A stretch of DNA of 64,000 nucleotides from an uncultured Lachnospiraceae bacterium (GCA_947626365.1 CANQRW010000003.1:1-64000); one strand, 5' to 3'; shown: positions 51,469-61,472, counted from the first letter of the stretch. Made by a program: numbers and translations. The notes: generated by a model from the letters alone, not told the origin.

Positions 51469-52944
51469 TTACGGTCTGTTTCCATAAGCGTCCATACAGT
51501 CTTCCTTCGGATCCTTCATGCACAAATGCACCGCTGCCTTCTTAAATGTCATCGGCAGGGCAAGAATATTCGGTTCTTTCCCCACATATTTTTTCTTGGC
51601 GTCCTCCAGAGCCTCTTCAAAGGTCGCTCTGGTCTTCAGGCCCATTCCCCTGGCGTATCCAGGTTCCTCCGCGCCGACGATATAGATAGCGCTGGTATTC
51701 ATCTCCGCGATATGCCCGCAGGACATCATGGAAAAACCATGGAAGGGATGAAACGCGTTAGCAAAACGGTATTTCCGGATATATTCCTCGTTTGTGGCAA
51801 AATATTCTCCCAGACGGTTCATATCCGGCAGTGTATTCATGTGGTCATGCTGAAACAGCTCATACAATTCGCGCAGATAAGGCCAGAGTTCGTCATGAAA
51901 ATATCCGTTGCACGCGGAAGAGCAGATAATCACGCAGTTATCGCTCATGACCCTCTTAAACCGCAGCACCTGGGCGCTTAGCGCCTGCATCATCATAATC
52001 GGGTTTGTACCCATGCCGTCTCCGTAATGAAACTTCTGCGGCATTCCAAATACCAGCACGTCATACTTTTTCTCTGCCCAGTGTACGTAGGTTCTCTGAT
52101 CCGCCACTTTCCAGCTGATCGGCATCATCTCCTTGGCGTATCCGGAGAATATGGCAATCTGTCTGGACTGGCTGTCCAGCACAGCGTCGCAGCAGAAAAA
52201 CGGATGTCCCATCTTTTCTTCCATCAGCATGCTGATTTCATCAAATTTATTCCTCATCAGGCTGCCGCCGTTTACAGGAGTGAAATCATCCCGGTGCATC
52301 ACAGAGGGAACATGGTGGCTGGCAATACATCTCCAGTTGGTAATTCCCGTAGCGCTGTGTTTGTAGCCGCCGGAATAACCGCCGTAGGGATTTCCCTGCA
52401 CATGGCCAATCAGAATGGGAATATCGCAGTCGTACACATATTTGTTCATGTAAACCGGGTCGCCCCGCCAGGTATTTCCCAGAGCAACCATATGCTCCGC
52501 ATCCTCGCTGTCATGGCTGATGACCTGCCCGGAATGCCAGAATTCGTTAAACAGTTCTTCGCCAAAGATTGCCTTCGCGTCAGACTCCCTGCTTCTCGGA
52601 TGCAGGCCATTGGATATGATAAACAGAATGTCCTTTTTCTCGACTCCTGCCCGGTACAACTCCTTCAGGATATATTTGATGCTCAGCTTCCTGTGGCTGG
52701 TCGCCTGCTCCCCGCCCTTAACCCGGTCCGGCACGACGATTGTGACCGTACTCCCCTTATGAGCCAGCTCCGTCAGCGTTGGCATGCCGATGGGATTCGC
52801 CAGGCTTTCCAGATACGCGAATTCCAGTTGTTCCTCGGGGATATGCTCAGGATCCTTCACCGTCTCTCCCGGAATAAAGATGTCCGTATTATCCGGCAGC
52901 TGGGCGGCCATGGTTCCATGTCCATATTCAAATTCGATTTTCAT
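51469..52944 (-). CDS. LarA-like (DUF2088) nickel-pincer racemase/epimerase homologue
   Basis: 491 residues. The N-terminal LarA fold has VTIVVPDRVKGGEQATSHRKLSIKYILKEL and IISNGLHPRSRESD; HVQGNPYGGYSGGYKHSATGI carries the Lys/His positions used for the nickel-pincer cofactor in lactate racemase. LarA homologues racemise or epimerise 2-hydroxy acids including sugar acids. The cofactor-making genes larB, larC and larE are not in the window. Last gene of the seven-gene sugar operon, overlapping nothing but starting 3 nt from the TIM stop region (ATG follows GGAG); its product probably acts on a sugar-derived hydroxy acid. Confidence 0.85.
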   Translation of the reverse strand: MKIEFEYGHGTMAAQLPDNTDIFIPGETVKDPEHIPEEQLEFAYLESLANPIGMPTLTELAHKGSTVTIVVPDRVKGGEQATSHRKLSIKYILKELYRAGVEKKDILFIISNGLHPRSRESDAKAIFGEELFNEFWHSGQVISHDSEDAEHMVALGNTWRGDPVYMNKYVYDCDIPILIGHVQGNPYGGYSGGYKHSATGITNWRCIASHHVPSVMHRDDFTPVNGGSLMRNKFDEISMLMEEKMGHPFFCCDAVLDSQSRQIAIFSGYAKEMMPISWKVADQRTYVHWAEKKYDVLVFGMPQKFHYGDGMGTNPIMMMQALSAQVLRFKRVMSDNCVIICSSACNGYFHDELWPYLRELYELFQHDHMNTLPDMNRLGEYFATNEEYIRKYRFANAFHPFHGFSMMSCGHIAEMNTSAIYIVGAEEPGYARGMGLKTRATFEEALEDAKKKYVGKEPNILALPMTFKKAAVHLCMKDPKEDCMDAYGNRP

Positions 52945-53795
52945 GATGCGTGTCTCCTTTCACAGTCCATATAAATCCGGATAATATCCAGATACTCTTC
53001 CGGATAAAATCCAATCTCCCCCTGAAACCTCGTCAGGGCGATCAGCCCTCCATCTATCTCATGGATGGACGCCAGCATGGCGGCGTTATCCTGTTTCAGG
53101 CCGCCTCCGTATACGATATCCATACCGCCCGTCTGCTCTTTCACAAACCTGGCTATTTTCGTGATATACTCCTTCCCGGCCGGCGTCTTTCCAGGACCGA
53201 TGGACCAGACCGGTTCGTAGGCGATGACTATCTTTGCTTTGTCTGCATCTTTCAGTCCAATCTCCAGCTGTTCCCCCAGCACCTCCTGCCAGCGCTCCTG
53301 CTCTTCGCTTTTCTCACCGATACAGTAAAGCACCTGCATGCCTCTTGCCGCCGCGCAGCGGATCTCCTGATTCAAAAGCCGGTTCACGGCCTTCGTGTCT
53401 GTCACGCCGGCCTCTGCCAGAATTCCAGCCTTATCACTGCGTTCTTCACAATGACCGATTATGACAGTCTCGCACCCGATCGCCGCCATAGCGGCCGCCG
53501 GCCTGTTAGTGGTAAAAGCGCCGAAATTGCCGCCAGCCGCTGTATCCCCGCGATATACTCCCTGGCAGCCAATCCGGACAGGACTGTCCTTTGTCCTGGC
53601 GGCAGCCGCCTGAAGCAGATAAGCCTCCGGAAAATACATTCCGAATTCTACCTCCGCCGAATCATACTGCCTCAGTCCCTCCTGAGTGTTCTGCACAATA
53701 TACGCGGCCCATTTCTCTGGAGGCGCCAGCCGGTTCACGCCGCCCAGTTCCGCCGGCACGTCAAATCGTTTTAAATTCAGATAAATATGTTTCAT
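52941..53795 (-). CDS. triose-phosphate isomerase family protein
   Basis: 284 residues, longer than the usual 250. Catalytic set visible: NLKRF (Asn, Lys), IIGHCEERS (His) and AYEPVWSIGPGKTP (Glu plus loop 6), YGGGLKQDNA for phosphate. It interconverts glyceraldehyde-3-phosphate and dihydroxyacetone phosphate. The N-terminus deviates from the GNWKMN consensus. Its ATG touches the aldolase stop (TAAATG), so the pair is coupled; likely a pathway-specific isozyme. Confidence 0.9.
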   Translation of the reverse strand: MKHIYLNLKRFDVPAELGGVNRLAPPEKWAAYIVQNTQEGLRQYDSAEVEFGMYFPEAYLLQAAAARTKDSPVRIGCQGVYRGDTAAGGNFGAFTTNRPAAAMAAIGCETVIIGHCEERSDKAGILAEAGVTDTKAVNRLLNQEIRCAAARGMQVLYCIGEKSEEQERWQEVLGEQLEIGLKDADKAKIVIAYEPVWSIGPGKTPAGKEYITKIARFVKEQTGGMDIVYGGGLKQDNAAMLASIHEIDGGLIALTRFQGEIGFYPEEYLDIIRIYMDCERRHAS

Positions 53796-54950
53796 TTAAA
53801 TCCCTGCCTTTTTATATTGTTCCGCCATCTGCTCCAGCGTCGCCAGTTCCACTCTGGGAGCCTTCCCATAGCTTCCGAACTTCACGATCAGCGTTCCGAC
53901 CACTTCTTTTACGCCGTCCTCAATGCATTTGCAGATTCTGGCCACGTCGTCGTCCGGAACGTTTCCATACATAACCGTATCCATGATTGGCGTAAGGAAT
54001 ACCCTGGGGTCAAAAGCGGAGGGATTCTTTTCCAGCAATTCATAGATTGCCCCAATCGAGGCGCTTCCGCGAAGCTTCTCTTCCTTTGCGAACAATTCTT
54101 TCATATTTCTCGTCACAGCCAGACGGATATCCGTATCCACGTTAATCTTGTTAATGCCAGCGTGGGCGGCTTCTATCAGCTGGTTTATGTCAATTCCGTA
54201 AGCGTTTTTCAGATCTCCGCCCAGGGCGTTAATCTCTTCTACAATGTACCGGGGAACCGTGGATGAGCCGTGGCTTACCAGATACCCTTCGATTCCCTCA
54301 TGACGCATACACTCTTTGATCGCGACCGCAATTTCCTTTCGGATTACCGCGTTCTTTCCTTTGTTGGCTCCATGCATGGTCCCATAGCTGATCGCCAGGG
54401 CATCGACCTTTGTTTTCCGGAAAAAATCAATGGCGCGCAGCGGATTGGTATAGGTGCTGTCCGCCGAAAACACATGATCTTCCACTCCGGCCAGAACCCC
54501 CAGTTCCCCCTCTACCGTCACGCCCCGGGCATGGGCGTACTTCACCACCTCTCTGGTCAGTTCCACATTCTCCTCAAAAGGCAGGGAACTGCCGTCGATC
54601 ATGACGCTTGTATAGCCGCCCTCCACAGCCGCGATACAGGAATCCAGGTTCTTGCCGTGATCCAGGTGGAGCGCGATGGGAATCGGACTGTCCGTTCCGT
54701 ACTTTTTTACGGCCGCGGCGATATTTTTCGCTCCTGCTTTTTTGTCTTCCAGCGTAGCGTTCATAAAATCTCCGCGGCCGCCCATAAATCCGTTCGCCAG
54801 ATCCGCCCCCTGCAGGATTGCAGGACTGCGAAACATTTCGTGAACATTAATGACCGCCTCCGCCTGACACACGGCGTTGACATTGAACGCGCCTTGGGCG
54901 TAATCATATTTGTCCGCCGCCTCAAGAATCACTCTCATCGGTACCAGCAT
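53796..54950 (-). CDS. class II ketose-bisphosphate aldolase
   Basis: 384 residues. Zinc ligands and phosphate site visible: ALHLDHGKNLDSC, VEGELGVLAG, ISYGTMHGANKG, VSHGSS and INVDTDIRLA. The family covers fructose-1,6- and tagatose-1,6-bisphosphate aldolases; the longer length and VPMRVILEAADKYDYAQGAFNVN opening fit the FbaA/Fba-type II group. It cleaves the product of the adjacent phosphofructokinase. GGAG lies 10 nt before the ATG. Confidence 0.93.
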   Translation of the reverse strand: MLVPMRVILEAADKYDYAQGAFNVNAVCQAEAVINVHEMFRSPAILQGADLANGFMGGRGDFMNATLEDKKAGAKNIAAAVKKYGTDSPIPIALHLDHGKNLDSCIAAVEGGYTSVMIDGSSLPFEENVELTREVVKYAHARGVTVEGELGVLAGVEDHVFSADSTYTNPLRAIDFFRKTKVDALAISYGTMHGANKGKNAVIRKEIAVAIKECMRHEGIEGYLVSHGSSTVPRYIVEEINALGGDLKNAYGIDINQLIEAAHAGINKINVDTDIRLAVTRNMKELFAKEEKLRGSASIGAIYELLEKNPSAFDPRVFLTPIMDTVMYGNVPDDDVARICKCIEDGVKEVVGTLIVKFGSYGKAPRVELATLEQMAEQYKKAGI

Positions 54951-54978
54951 AATGGCTCATCTCCTTTTTTCTCAGCAA

Positions 54979-56145
54979 TTAATTAAATGAAATCATAGGA
55001 TCAAGTTCTCCTCCCAGAAGCGGCCTGCACCATTCTTTAAAGCGTTCCGTAACGCCGTTTCCAGTCTCATTGATAAACTCTTCCGGCATTGTGCGCTCGT
55101 GAAGCATTACCTCGTCAATATCCGCCAGAAATGGTTCCATTTCATAGGGTGAGCTGGAAATCCGGCGAAACGCCACCATCTTTCCGCTTTCTCCTCCCAG
55201 GGCCGCGCGGCAGGCCAGACGCCCCGCCAGTTCCGCTTCCCTGCAGTCAACCCGGCTGACCAGAGACATGGAGGCTCTCCCCAGCAGGCCTGGCTTTTCT
55301 CCTCTCGCCTTATACCCCAGCCGTCGGATGACCAGATTGGCAAGATGCGAGCTTACATCCCCGAAATAAGTGGAGCGTCCCACCTGAAAAATGGGTTCTA
55401 CAACCGGCTTGCCTGTCTTATCTTTCAGACCTTCACTGGCTACCACTACGATTCCCGTTTTTTTCTTCAGAAGCCTTTCTACATCTTCAATAAACCGGTC
55501 CTCATCAAACGGCCGTTCCGGCAGATAGATGAGATCCGGTCCGTATCCGTCCCCGTCTTCTGCCAGCGCGGCGGCTGCCGTGATCCATCCGGCGTTTCTG
55601 CCGGAGGCTTCCAGGACTACCACATGGATGGGAAGCCCTCTGACATCCGCGCAAAGTTCCTTTGTGCTCTGGGCAATAAACCGGGCTGCGCTGCCGAAAC
55701 CCGGACTATGGTCGGTAACGGCGATGTCGTTATCCATCGTTTTCGGAATCCCCATAATCCGCACGTCCGTCCCCGTCTTCCGGCAGGCCCGAAACAGCTT
55801 CCCGCAGGTATCCATGGTCCCGTTGCCCCCGTTGAACAGCACGTAACGGATGCCGTATTTTTCCAGAATCCCTGCCATGCGTTCATATTCTTCCTGTTCC
55901 AGCTGGTCTCTTGAGGTCCCTATGGCGCTTCCCGGCGTCTTGAGAAGCAGCGCCAGCTTCTCATCCGGAACCGTTCCCAGTTCGATCAGATCCTCCCGCA
56001 GGAGGCCGCCGGTTCCATTCCGGGCCCCGTAAATGTGTTCCAGCTGTCCGCTCTCCTTCGCTTCCTTTACCGCCCCGTACAGGGAGGCGTTGATGACCGC
56101 TGTGGGCCCGCCTCCATGTACGATCAAAATACTGTCTTTCCCCAT
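54979..56145 (-). CDS. 6-phosphofructokinase (PfkA family)
   Basis: 388 residues. LIVHGGGPTAVINASLYGAV and GARNGTGGLL open the fold; the phosphoryl-donor loop reads FNGGNGTMDTC and the catalytic loop IPKTMDND. Gly at the position of E. coli Gly104 suggests ATP, while Lys at position 124 is shared with PPi enzymes; Asn replaces the usual Asp103. Trypanosomal ATP enzymes have a similar Gly/Lys mix. It phosphorylates fructose-6-phosphate or a related ketose phosphate. GAGGGG lies 7 nt before the ATG. Confidence 0.9.
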   Translation of the reverse strand: MGKDSILIVHGGGPTAVINASLYGAVKEAKESGQLEHIYGARNGTGGLLREDLIELGTVPDEKLALLLKTPGSAIGTSRDQLEQEEYERMAGILEKYGIRYVLFNGGNGTMDTCGKLFRACRKTGTDVRIMGIPKTMDNDIAVTDHSPGFGSAARFIAQSTKELCADVRGLPIHVVVLEASGRNAGWITAAAALAEDGDGYGPDLIYLPERPFDEDRFIEDVERLLKKKTGIVVVASEGLKDKTGKPVVEPIFQVGRSTYFGDVSSHLANLVIRRLGYKARGEKPGLLGRASMSLVSRVDCREAELAGRLACRAALGGESGKMVAFRRISSSPYEMEPFLADIDEVMLHERTMPEEFINETGNGVTERFKEWCRPLLGGELDPMISFN

Positions 56146-56172
56146 TCTGCCGCCCCTCTCTGTACAGACAGT

Positions 56173-58614
56173 TTAATTTACAGTAACTCCGCATGTATAG
56201 GCGCGCCGTCCCATGACGTTTACTTTGCCGCCTGTTAAGGCAACTTCCTCACAGAACCGGATACCATGGGCGCTGGTGCCGATCATAACATCCATACGCG
56301 TCGGCTCAACCACAAACTCCATATCCTCGTTATAGTATCCCAGCTGGGCCGTATCCAACGTAAAGACGACCTCTTTTTCTTCTCCCGGCGCCAGAGTGAT
56401 CCTCTTAAATCCCGCCAGCTGTTTTACCGGGCGCACCACATGCGCTTTCTTCGTATGATAATAAAGCTGTACGGTCTCATCGCCCGCGCGGTCTCCCGTA
56501 TTCTTCACTTTGCAGGATACCACGATCTTCCCGCTGGTCGGAACCGACGTCTCCGCAATGTGGAAATCCGAAAGTTCAAACGTCGTGTAGCTGAGGCCAT
56601 GTCCGAAGCAGAACAGAGGCTGATTGCTTTCATCCACATATCCGCCGCTGAATATCACGCTGGCAGTACCGCCGCCCGCTCCGCTGTATCCGCTTCCCGT
56701 TCTGTGATTGTAGGTGACGGGAACCTGACCCACGCTGCGGGGTACGGTCATGGTCATCTTGCCTCCCGGATTGGCGGTTCCGTCCAGAACGTCCGCAACC
56801 ACTTTTCCGGCGGAAGGCCCGGGCATGAACGCCTCAATCATGGCGTCCGCATGTTCACAGGCCCACGGAGTCGCGAAAATGCCTGGACCGTATAAGACCA
56901 TCACTATCTGTTTGCCTGTGGCATACAGCGTTTCCAGAAGCTTCTGCTGTACCCCCGGCAAATCCAGCCGGCACCGGTCTTTTCCTTCGCCTCCGGTTAC
57001 ATTGACCCATCCGGAATTGCCGCCGCAGGCGAAGATGATCACATCGCTCTGCTTCGTGGCTTCCACCGCCTCTTCAAATCCGGACTCATCCGCCCCGATA
57101 ATATCGCAGCCTTTGGCGTAATGAACCTCAAACCGCTCCGCCAGAACGTCCTTCAGAGAGACGGCGCCCATGGCGCGCAGCACGGTGTTCATGTCGCCGA
57201 TCTTCACCTTGTCTTCCTCTGTCAGAGCACTGAAAAAGGCTGCAAAGGGATTGTTCACGGTATTGTCCTCTTTTGCCTTTTTCGCCTCATCCGCCATACC
57301 GCCGATGGATACGGCCTCTCCTTCGGCTCCTGCGGTCAGCATTTCCACATAGGCCGGGAATGTATACCCGCTTACCGGATACCGCAGGCTGTCGGCGTGG
57401 GGACCGATCACCGCCAGTCTGACGCCCTTCCTGAGAGGCAGAACCCCGTCATTTTTGAGAAGCACCAAGGATTTGGCCGCAATCTCTTCCGCCAGCGCCT
57501 TCTTCTTCTCATTGGACATGGCTTCCTTCACTTTTTCCACATCCACGTAAGGATTCTCAAACAATCCGTACTCAAATTTTACCTTCAGCACACGCCGCAC
57601 GGACTCATCCAGAACCGCTTCATCTAACTGGCCGGAGCGCACATATTTAGGCAGCTGGGCGAACGCCGCCCCCACCGGGATCTCCGTATCGGTTCCGGCT
57701 TTCTTGGCCAGATATCCGGCCTCTTCATAGGTCTCAGCCGTCTTGAAATCAGTCAGGGTTTTCAAGATTCCGGCCCCATCGGAGGTCAGTATCCCCTCGA
57801 ACTTCATCGTATCCCGAAGCAGGTCATGGGCAATGGCCCGGTTGGCTACCACGCACATGCCGTCAATCTCCGCGTAATTGGCCATCACGGAGCTTACGTC
57901 TGCCTCCCGCATCGCCGCCTCAAAGGGCGTGGCGAAGACTTCATACAGCTCACGGCTGGTCAGACGGGTCGTAGCCGTATTCAATCCTCCCTGCGTCTCG
58001 GAATAGCCCAGAAAATGTTTGGCGATACATGCCACGCCGTCTGTCTTATTGCCCTGCATGCCCTGGATATAGTGAATCCCCATCTGGCTGATCAGATAAG
58101 GGTCTTCGCCATATGTCTCATAAGTGCGGCCCCACCTCGGATCCCGCGCCACATCGATGACCGGGCTCATGGCGGAATTGATGCCCACCGCCTTGGACTC
58201 CTGTCCGATAACGGCGCTCATGGCCTTTGTCAGCTCCGGCTCCCACGTGCATCCCACGTTGACCTGAGCCGGAAAGAGCGTGCCGCCCATAGACGGATAG
58301 CCGCACAGATTTTCCGACTGAAGCGCGACAGGAATCCCCAGCCTGGTCTGTTCCACGAAATATCTCTGCACCCGGTTGGTAAATTCGGCGATCTTCAGAG
58401 GATCCGCAAGCCCCACGACGGAATACTGGGTAAAACGGCCGTGGCCGTTGGGATATTTTTCTTTCAGCGTCTCCTCCAGCGTGTCCGGTGATTTCGCCAG
58501 TTCAAAGGGAAGATCGCCGCAGAGCTGAGCGGCTTTTTCCTCCAGCGTCATTCGGGAAAGCAAATCCTCGACTCTCTCTTCTACCGGTCTGTTTGAATCT
58601 TTATAAATCTCCAT
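56173..58614 (-). CDS. glycoside hydrolase family 3
   Basis: 813 residues: GH3 N-domain (LCGYPSMGGTLFPAQVNVGCTWEPELT, VARDPRWGRTYETYGEDPYL, AKHFLGYSETQGG), candidate nucleophile Asp in GILTSDGAGILKTL, C-domain (AVIGPHADSLRYPVSGYTF) and fibronectin-III-like end (VSCKVKNTGDRAGDETVQLYY). Closer in motif to the xylosidase/glucosidase branch than the other GH3 here. No signal peptide, so it acts on a glycoside imported by the GPH symporter. ATG at 58614 has GGGAG at 7 nt. Confidence 0.92.
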   Translation of the reverse strand: MEIYKDSNRPVEERVEDLLSRMTLEEKAAQLCGDLPFELAKSPDTLEETLKEKYPNGHGRFTQYSVVGLADPLKIAEFTNRVQRYFVEQTRLGIPVALQSENLCGYPSMGGTLFPAQVNVGCTWEPELTKAMSAVIGQESKAVGINSAMSPVIDVARDPRWGRTYETYGEDPYLISQMGIHYIQGMQGNKTDGVACIAKHFLGYSETQGGLNTATTRLTSRELYEVFATPFEAAMREADVSSVMANYAEIDGMCVVANRAIAHDLLRDTMKFEGILTSDGAGILKTLTDFKTAETYEEAGYLAKKAGTDTEIPVGAAFAQLPKYVRSGQLDEAVLDESVRRVLKVKFEYGLFENPYVDVEKVKEAMSNEKKKALAEEIAAKSLVLLKNDGVLPLRKGVRLAVIGPHADSLRYPVSGYTFPAYVEMLTAGAEGEAVSIGGMADEAKKAKEDNTVNNPFAAFFSALTEEDKVKIGDMNTVLRAMGAVSLKDVLAERFEVHYAKGCDIIGADESGFEEAVEATKQSDVIIFACGGNSGWVNVTGGEGKDRCRLDLPGVQQKLLETLYATGKQIVMVLYGPGIFATPWACEHADAMIEAFMPGPSAGKVVADVLDGTANPGGKMTMTVPRSVGQVPVTYNHRTGSGYSGAGGGTASVIFSGGYVDESNQPLFCFGHGLSYTTFELSDFHIAETSVPTSGKIVVSCKVKNTGDRAGDETVQLYYHTKKAHVVRPVKQLAGFKRITLAPGEEKEVVFTLDTAQLGYYNEDMEFVVEPTRMDVMIGTSAHGIRFCEEVALTGGKVNVMGRRAYTCGVTVN

Positions 58615-58629
58615 GCGCAATCTCCCTTC

Positions 58630-59901
58630 TCATTCTTCTCTTCCGCCCTGTTTACCCAGGGCTTCAAACATCCATTTCTTATACGCCTCCACTCCCGGCT
58701 GATCAAAAGGATTCACCCCCAAAATCCTGCCGGAAAGATAACAGGCAAACTGGAAAAAGTAAAACAGCTGGCCGAAATGATAAGCATCGACAGCGCCCAC
58801 CTCAAGGGTCAGGCAGGGCAGCTTCTCGCTGTGAGCCGCCAGCGTCGCTTTGTACGCGGCCTTGTTAATGCACCAGAAATCCTTTCCGTTCAGATAATCA
58901 AAACCATCCTTCAAGCCATCCGGCTCCACGATCAGAGAATCCTGGCGCTCCTGCACATCCAGAAAGGTCTCAAACAGGATGGGCGAACCATCCTGAATAA
59001 ACTGGCCTACGGAGTGCAGTTCTTCCGAATACTCGCTTGCTACCGGGAAGAGACCCTTATTGTCTTTACCTTCGCTTTCCGCAAACAGCTGAATCCACCA
59101 CTTATAAAACCAGCGGAACTGGGGTTCAAAACTGGAAAGCATTTCCAGGCGGTACCCCCGTCTGCAGAGAGCGTTGCGCAGGCAGGCGTACTGATAGGCG
59201 ATATTTTCTTCGGCCGGCCCTTCATGCAGACGCTTCTGCATGTCGGCGGCTCCGCGAACCAGTTCTCGGATGTCGATTCCCGCCACAGCCATGGGAAGCA
59301 GGCCTACATTGGATATGGCCGTATAGCGGCCGCCTATATCATGAGGGAATTCCAGGAATGTATACCCGTTCTCCCGGCACAGCGTTTCCAGGGAACTTCC
59401 TGCCGTTCCCGTGGCAATGACGCGCTCCGCCGCCCGGTTTCCATACCTCTTATGCAAATAGTTCCGCAGAATCCGAAAAGACGCTCCCGGCTCCAGCGTT
59501 TCAAAGTTCTTGGCGATACAGTCAATGTAAACGGATTTCCCATCCAGCTGTTTCAGCATCCGGTTCAAAGCGTTAGGGGACAATGTATTGCCTGCGTATA
59601 TAATCTCAGGCGTACCGGGCAGCCGCAGAGCCTCAATCACGGAACGGGCAGCGTTATTGGAGCCTCCGACGCCGATCAGCACAAAGGCATCCGCGTTCCG
59701 CCGTATATCCTCCGCCAGCTTTTCCAGGAAGGCGACTTTCCTTTCTCCGGCCCATTCCTCTGTGTCCAGCCATCCCTGACTGTCCGCATACCGCGCTTCG
59801 CCTGCCTGGGCGGCGGCCAGTATCCCTGTATTCTGCCGAAGCAGTTCTTTATAATCCTGCTCTGTCTGTTCTGTTCTTTTATGAATCACAAAATTCAGCA
59901 T
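58630..59901 (-). CDS. pgi: glucose-6-phosphate isomerase
   Basis: 423 residues. VLIGVGGSNNAARSVIEAL is the first sugar-phosphate binding SIS block; TGTAGSSLETL, GGRYTAISNVGLLPMAVAG and YFFQFACYLSGRILGVNPFDQPGVEAYKK are PGI signatures. Divergent from typical PGI at GVGGSNN. It interconverts glucose- and fructose-6-phosphate. It lies between the symporter and the GH3 gene, so it feeds the hexose released there into the kinase and aldolase of the same operon. Confidence 0.92.
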   Translation of the reverse strand: MLNFVIHKRTEQTEQDYKELLRQNTGILAAAQAGEARYADSQGWLDTEEWAGERKVAFLEKLAEDIRRNADAFVLIGVGGSNNAARSVIEALRLPGTPEIIYAGNTLSPNALNRMLKQLDGKSVYIDCIAKNFETLEPGASFRILRNYLHKRYGNRAAERVIATGTAGSSLETLCRENGYTFLEFPHDIGGRYTAISNVGLLPMAVAGIDIRELVRGAADMQKRLHEGPAEENIAYQYACLRNALCRRGYRLEMLSSFEPQFRWFYKWWIQLFAESEGKDNKGLFPVASEYSEELHSVGQFIQDGSPILFETFLDVQERQDSLIVEPDGLKDGFDYLNGKDFWCINKAAYKATLAAHSEKLPCLTLEVGAVDAYHFGQLFYFFQFACYLSGRILGVNPFDQPGVEAYKKWMFEALGKQGGREE

Positions 59902-59931
59902 GATTTCACCCCATATTTTCCAGTCTCAAAA

Positions 59932-61344
59932 TCAGATGGTCAGCTCATTATCCGTCACCAGACCAACCGCCTTGTCCAGAGTCTTCTGCATCTCCACTTC
60001 ACCCTGTCTGGACAGCGGATAAAAATACATGGCGATGATGGAAGCCACATATCCCAGGATCGGTCCGACGGTGCACAGCAGCAGAATGGATTTCAGGCAT
60101 TGAGGAGTCTGCTGCTCCAATGTGGCGCTGTATCCTGTCGCCGTCAGAATCGCTCCGCCGAAGAACATGGAAAACGCCTGGCAGCATTTGTTGACGAAGG
60201 TAAAGGTCGAATTGACCAGAGCCGTGCCGTTGACTCCTGTGGTGATCTGGGCGTAGTTGGCAGAGTCCAGAACCGCCGCGCGGCTCAGCATATTGTTGAT
60301 CGTCCAGGTAAAGGTGATCGCGATGTAGGTAAACATAACCGCCGATACCGCGTATGCTCCGGTCATGCCGGTAATCAGCATGGGCAGCGTGAACAGGACA
60401 GCAAGCGCTTCCACGGCGATGATGCCCATCCTTTTGCCGGTTCTCTTTACCATAGGCTGAATGAACAGGACAAGAGCGAATCCGACGATTGTGGACGCGT
60501 ATCCGATGTAGGTGATCAGGTCCTCCCTGCCGTTCATATTGTACTGGAAGAAATAGATACGCAGCGAGTTGGAAATCTGATAGGCAAACATGTCGGTTCC
60601 GTAAGCGATCAGCACGCACAGAAGCGCCCTGTTTTTCGTAATAACGGAGAATGTCTCTTTCAGAGATGTTTTCTGCCGTTCTTTCACTTTCATATCCGGA
60701 TCGTAGACATCCACATCATTAACCGACATAGCCGACAGAATGAAAAGGATTGCGGAAATAACGCCGAAGATAATGGTGAATTTCAGCCATGCGCCTGCGT
60801 TCTCCTGTCCGCCCAGAGCTTTCAGAATGGGAAGCGCCCATGCGGAAACCACCAGAGACGCCACAGAGCCGAAGGCCTGGAAAATCGCCTGGATCCTGGT
60901 ACGCTTGGCAAGGTCGTTGGTCAGAATGGCCGGCAGCGCCAGCTGGGGAATCTGCACGATCGTCCACGCCAGCGAATAAATAATATAGGTCACAAAAGCA
61001 TAGGCAATTTTCCCCGACTGAGGAATATTCGGCGATGAAAACAGCAGAATAAACATAATACTCAAAAACGGAGCGCCCGCGATGATATAGGGTCTGTATT
61101 TTCCCATTTTGGTATTGGTCCGGTCTACGATCATCCCCATCAGAGGGTCTGTCACCGCATCCACCAGACGAGCTACCATAAAGATCGTGCCTGCCATAAC
61201 GGCCGGAATCTGCAAAATATTGGTGTAAAAGTATGTAATGTAGGTTCCCACCATCATGAAAATAATGTTATTGGGGAAATTTCCTACGCTGTACAGCCAA
61301 TACTGCAATTCGCTTGCTTCTTTTCTTTTCACCTGTTTACTCAT
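59932..61344 (-). CDS. GPH-family glycoside:cation symporter
   Basis: 470 residues, 12 helices. VARLVDAVTDPLMGMIVDRTNTKMGKYRPYI is the MelB/GPH family motif. It imports a glycoside, pentoside or hexuronide with Na+ or H+. First gene of the seven-gene operon; AGGAGGAGAG lies just before the ATG and a ROK-type repeat 20 nt above. Confidence 0.94.
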   Translation of the reverse strand: MSKQVKRKEASELQYWLYSVGNFPNNIIFMMVGTYITYFYTNILQIPAVMAGTIFMVARLVDAVTDPLMGMIVDRTNTKMGKYRPYIIAGAPFLSIMFILLFSSPNIPQSGKIAYAFVTYIIYSLAWTIVQIPQLALPAILTNDLAKRTRIQAIFQAFGSVASLVVSAWALPILKALGGQENAGAWLKFTIIFGVISAILFILSAMSVNDVDVYDPDMKVKERQKTSLKETFSVITKNRALLCVLIAYGTDMFAYQISNSLRIYFFQYNMNGREDLITYIGYASTIVGFALVLFIQPMVKRTGKRMGIIAVEALAVLFTLPMLITGMTGAYAVSAVMFTYIAITFTWTINNMLSRAAVLDSANYAQITTGVNGTALVNSTFTFVNKCCQAFSMFFGGAILTATGYSATLEQQTPQCLKSILLLCTVGPILGYVASIIAMYFYPLSRQGEVEMQKTLDKAVGLVTDNELTI

Positions 61345-61363
61345 ATTCTCTCCTCCTAATTAA

Positions 61364-61388
61364 TTAAAACTTTTAATAAATTGATTAT
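61364..61388 (-). promoter_or_regulatory. operator copy 2 (25-bp direct repeat)
   Basis: TTAAAACTTTTAATAAA then TTGATTAT, repeated with one mismatch at 61448-61472. It lies in the 5' leader just before the ribosome site. Confidence 0.6.
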
Positions 61389-61447
61389 TAAAAAAATACC
61401 TATTATGTTGTAATTGTAATTTTCATCTCCTTTCTGTCTTGATATTC

Positions 61448-61472
61448 TTAAAACTTTTAATAAACTGATTAT
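61448..61472 (-). promoter_or_regulatory. operator copy 1 overlapping the -10 box
   Basis: Same 25-bp repeat, overlapping the -10 of the sugar operon promoter. The AT-rich TTTAATAAA core is like ROK-regulator sites, and a ROK gene lies 270 bp away. Confidence 0.6.

Noticed and set aside
58777-61038. 753-codon plus-strand open frame
   Set aside because: Antisense to isomerase and symporter genes, which have clear family motifs.
61400-61432. Short leader peptide MKITITT in the sugar operon leader
   Set aside because: The AAAGGAG abuts the ATG with no spacing, and there are no exclusive RNA stems; coincidence is more likely.
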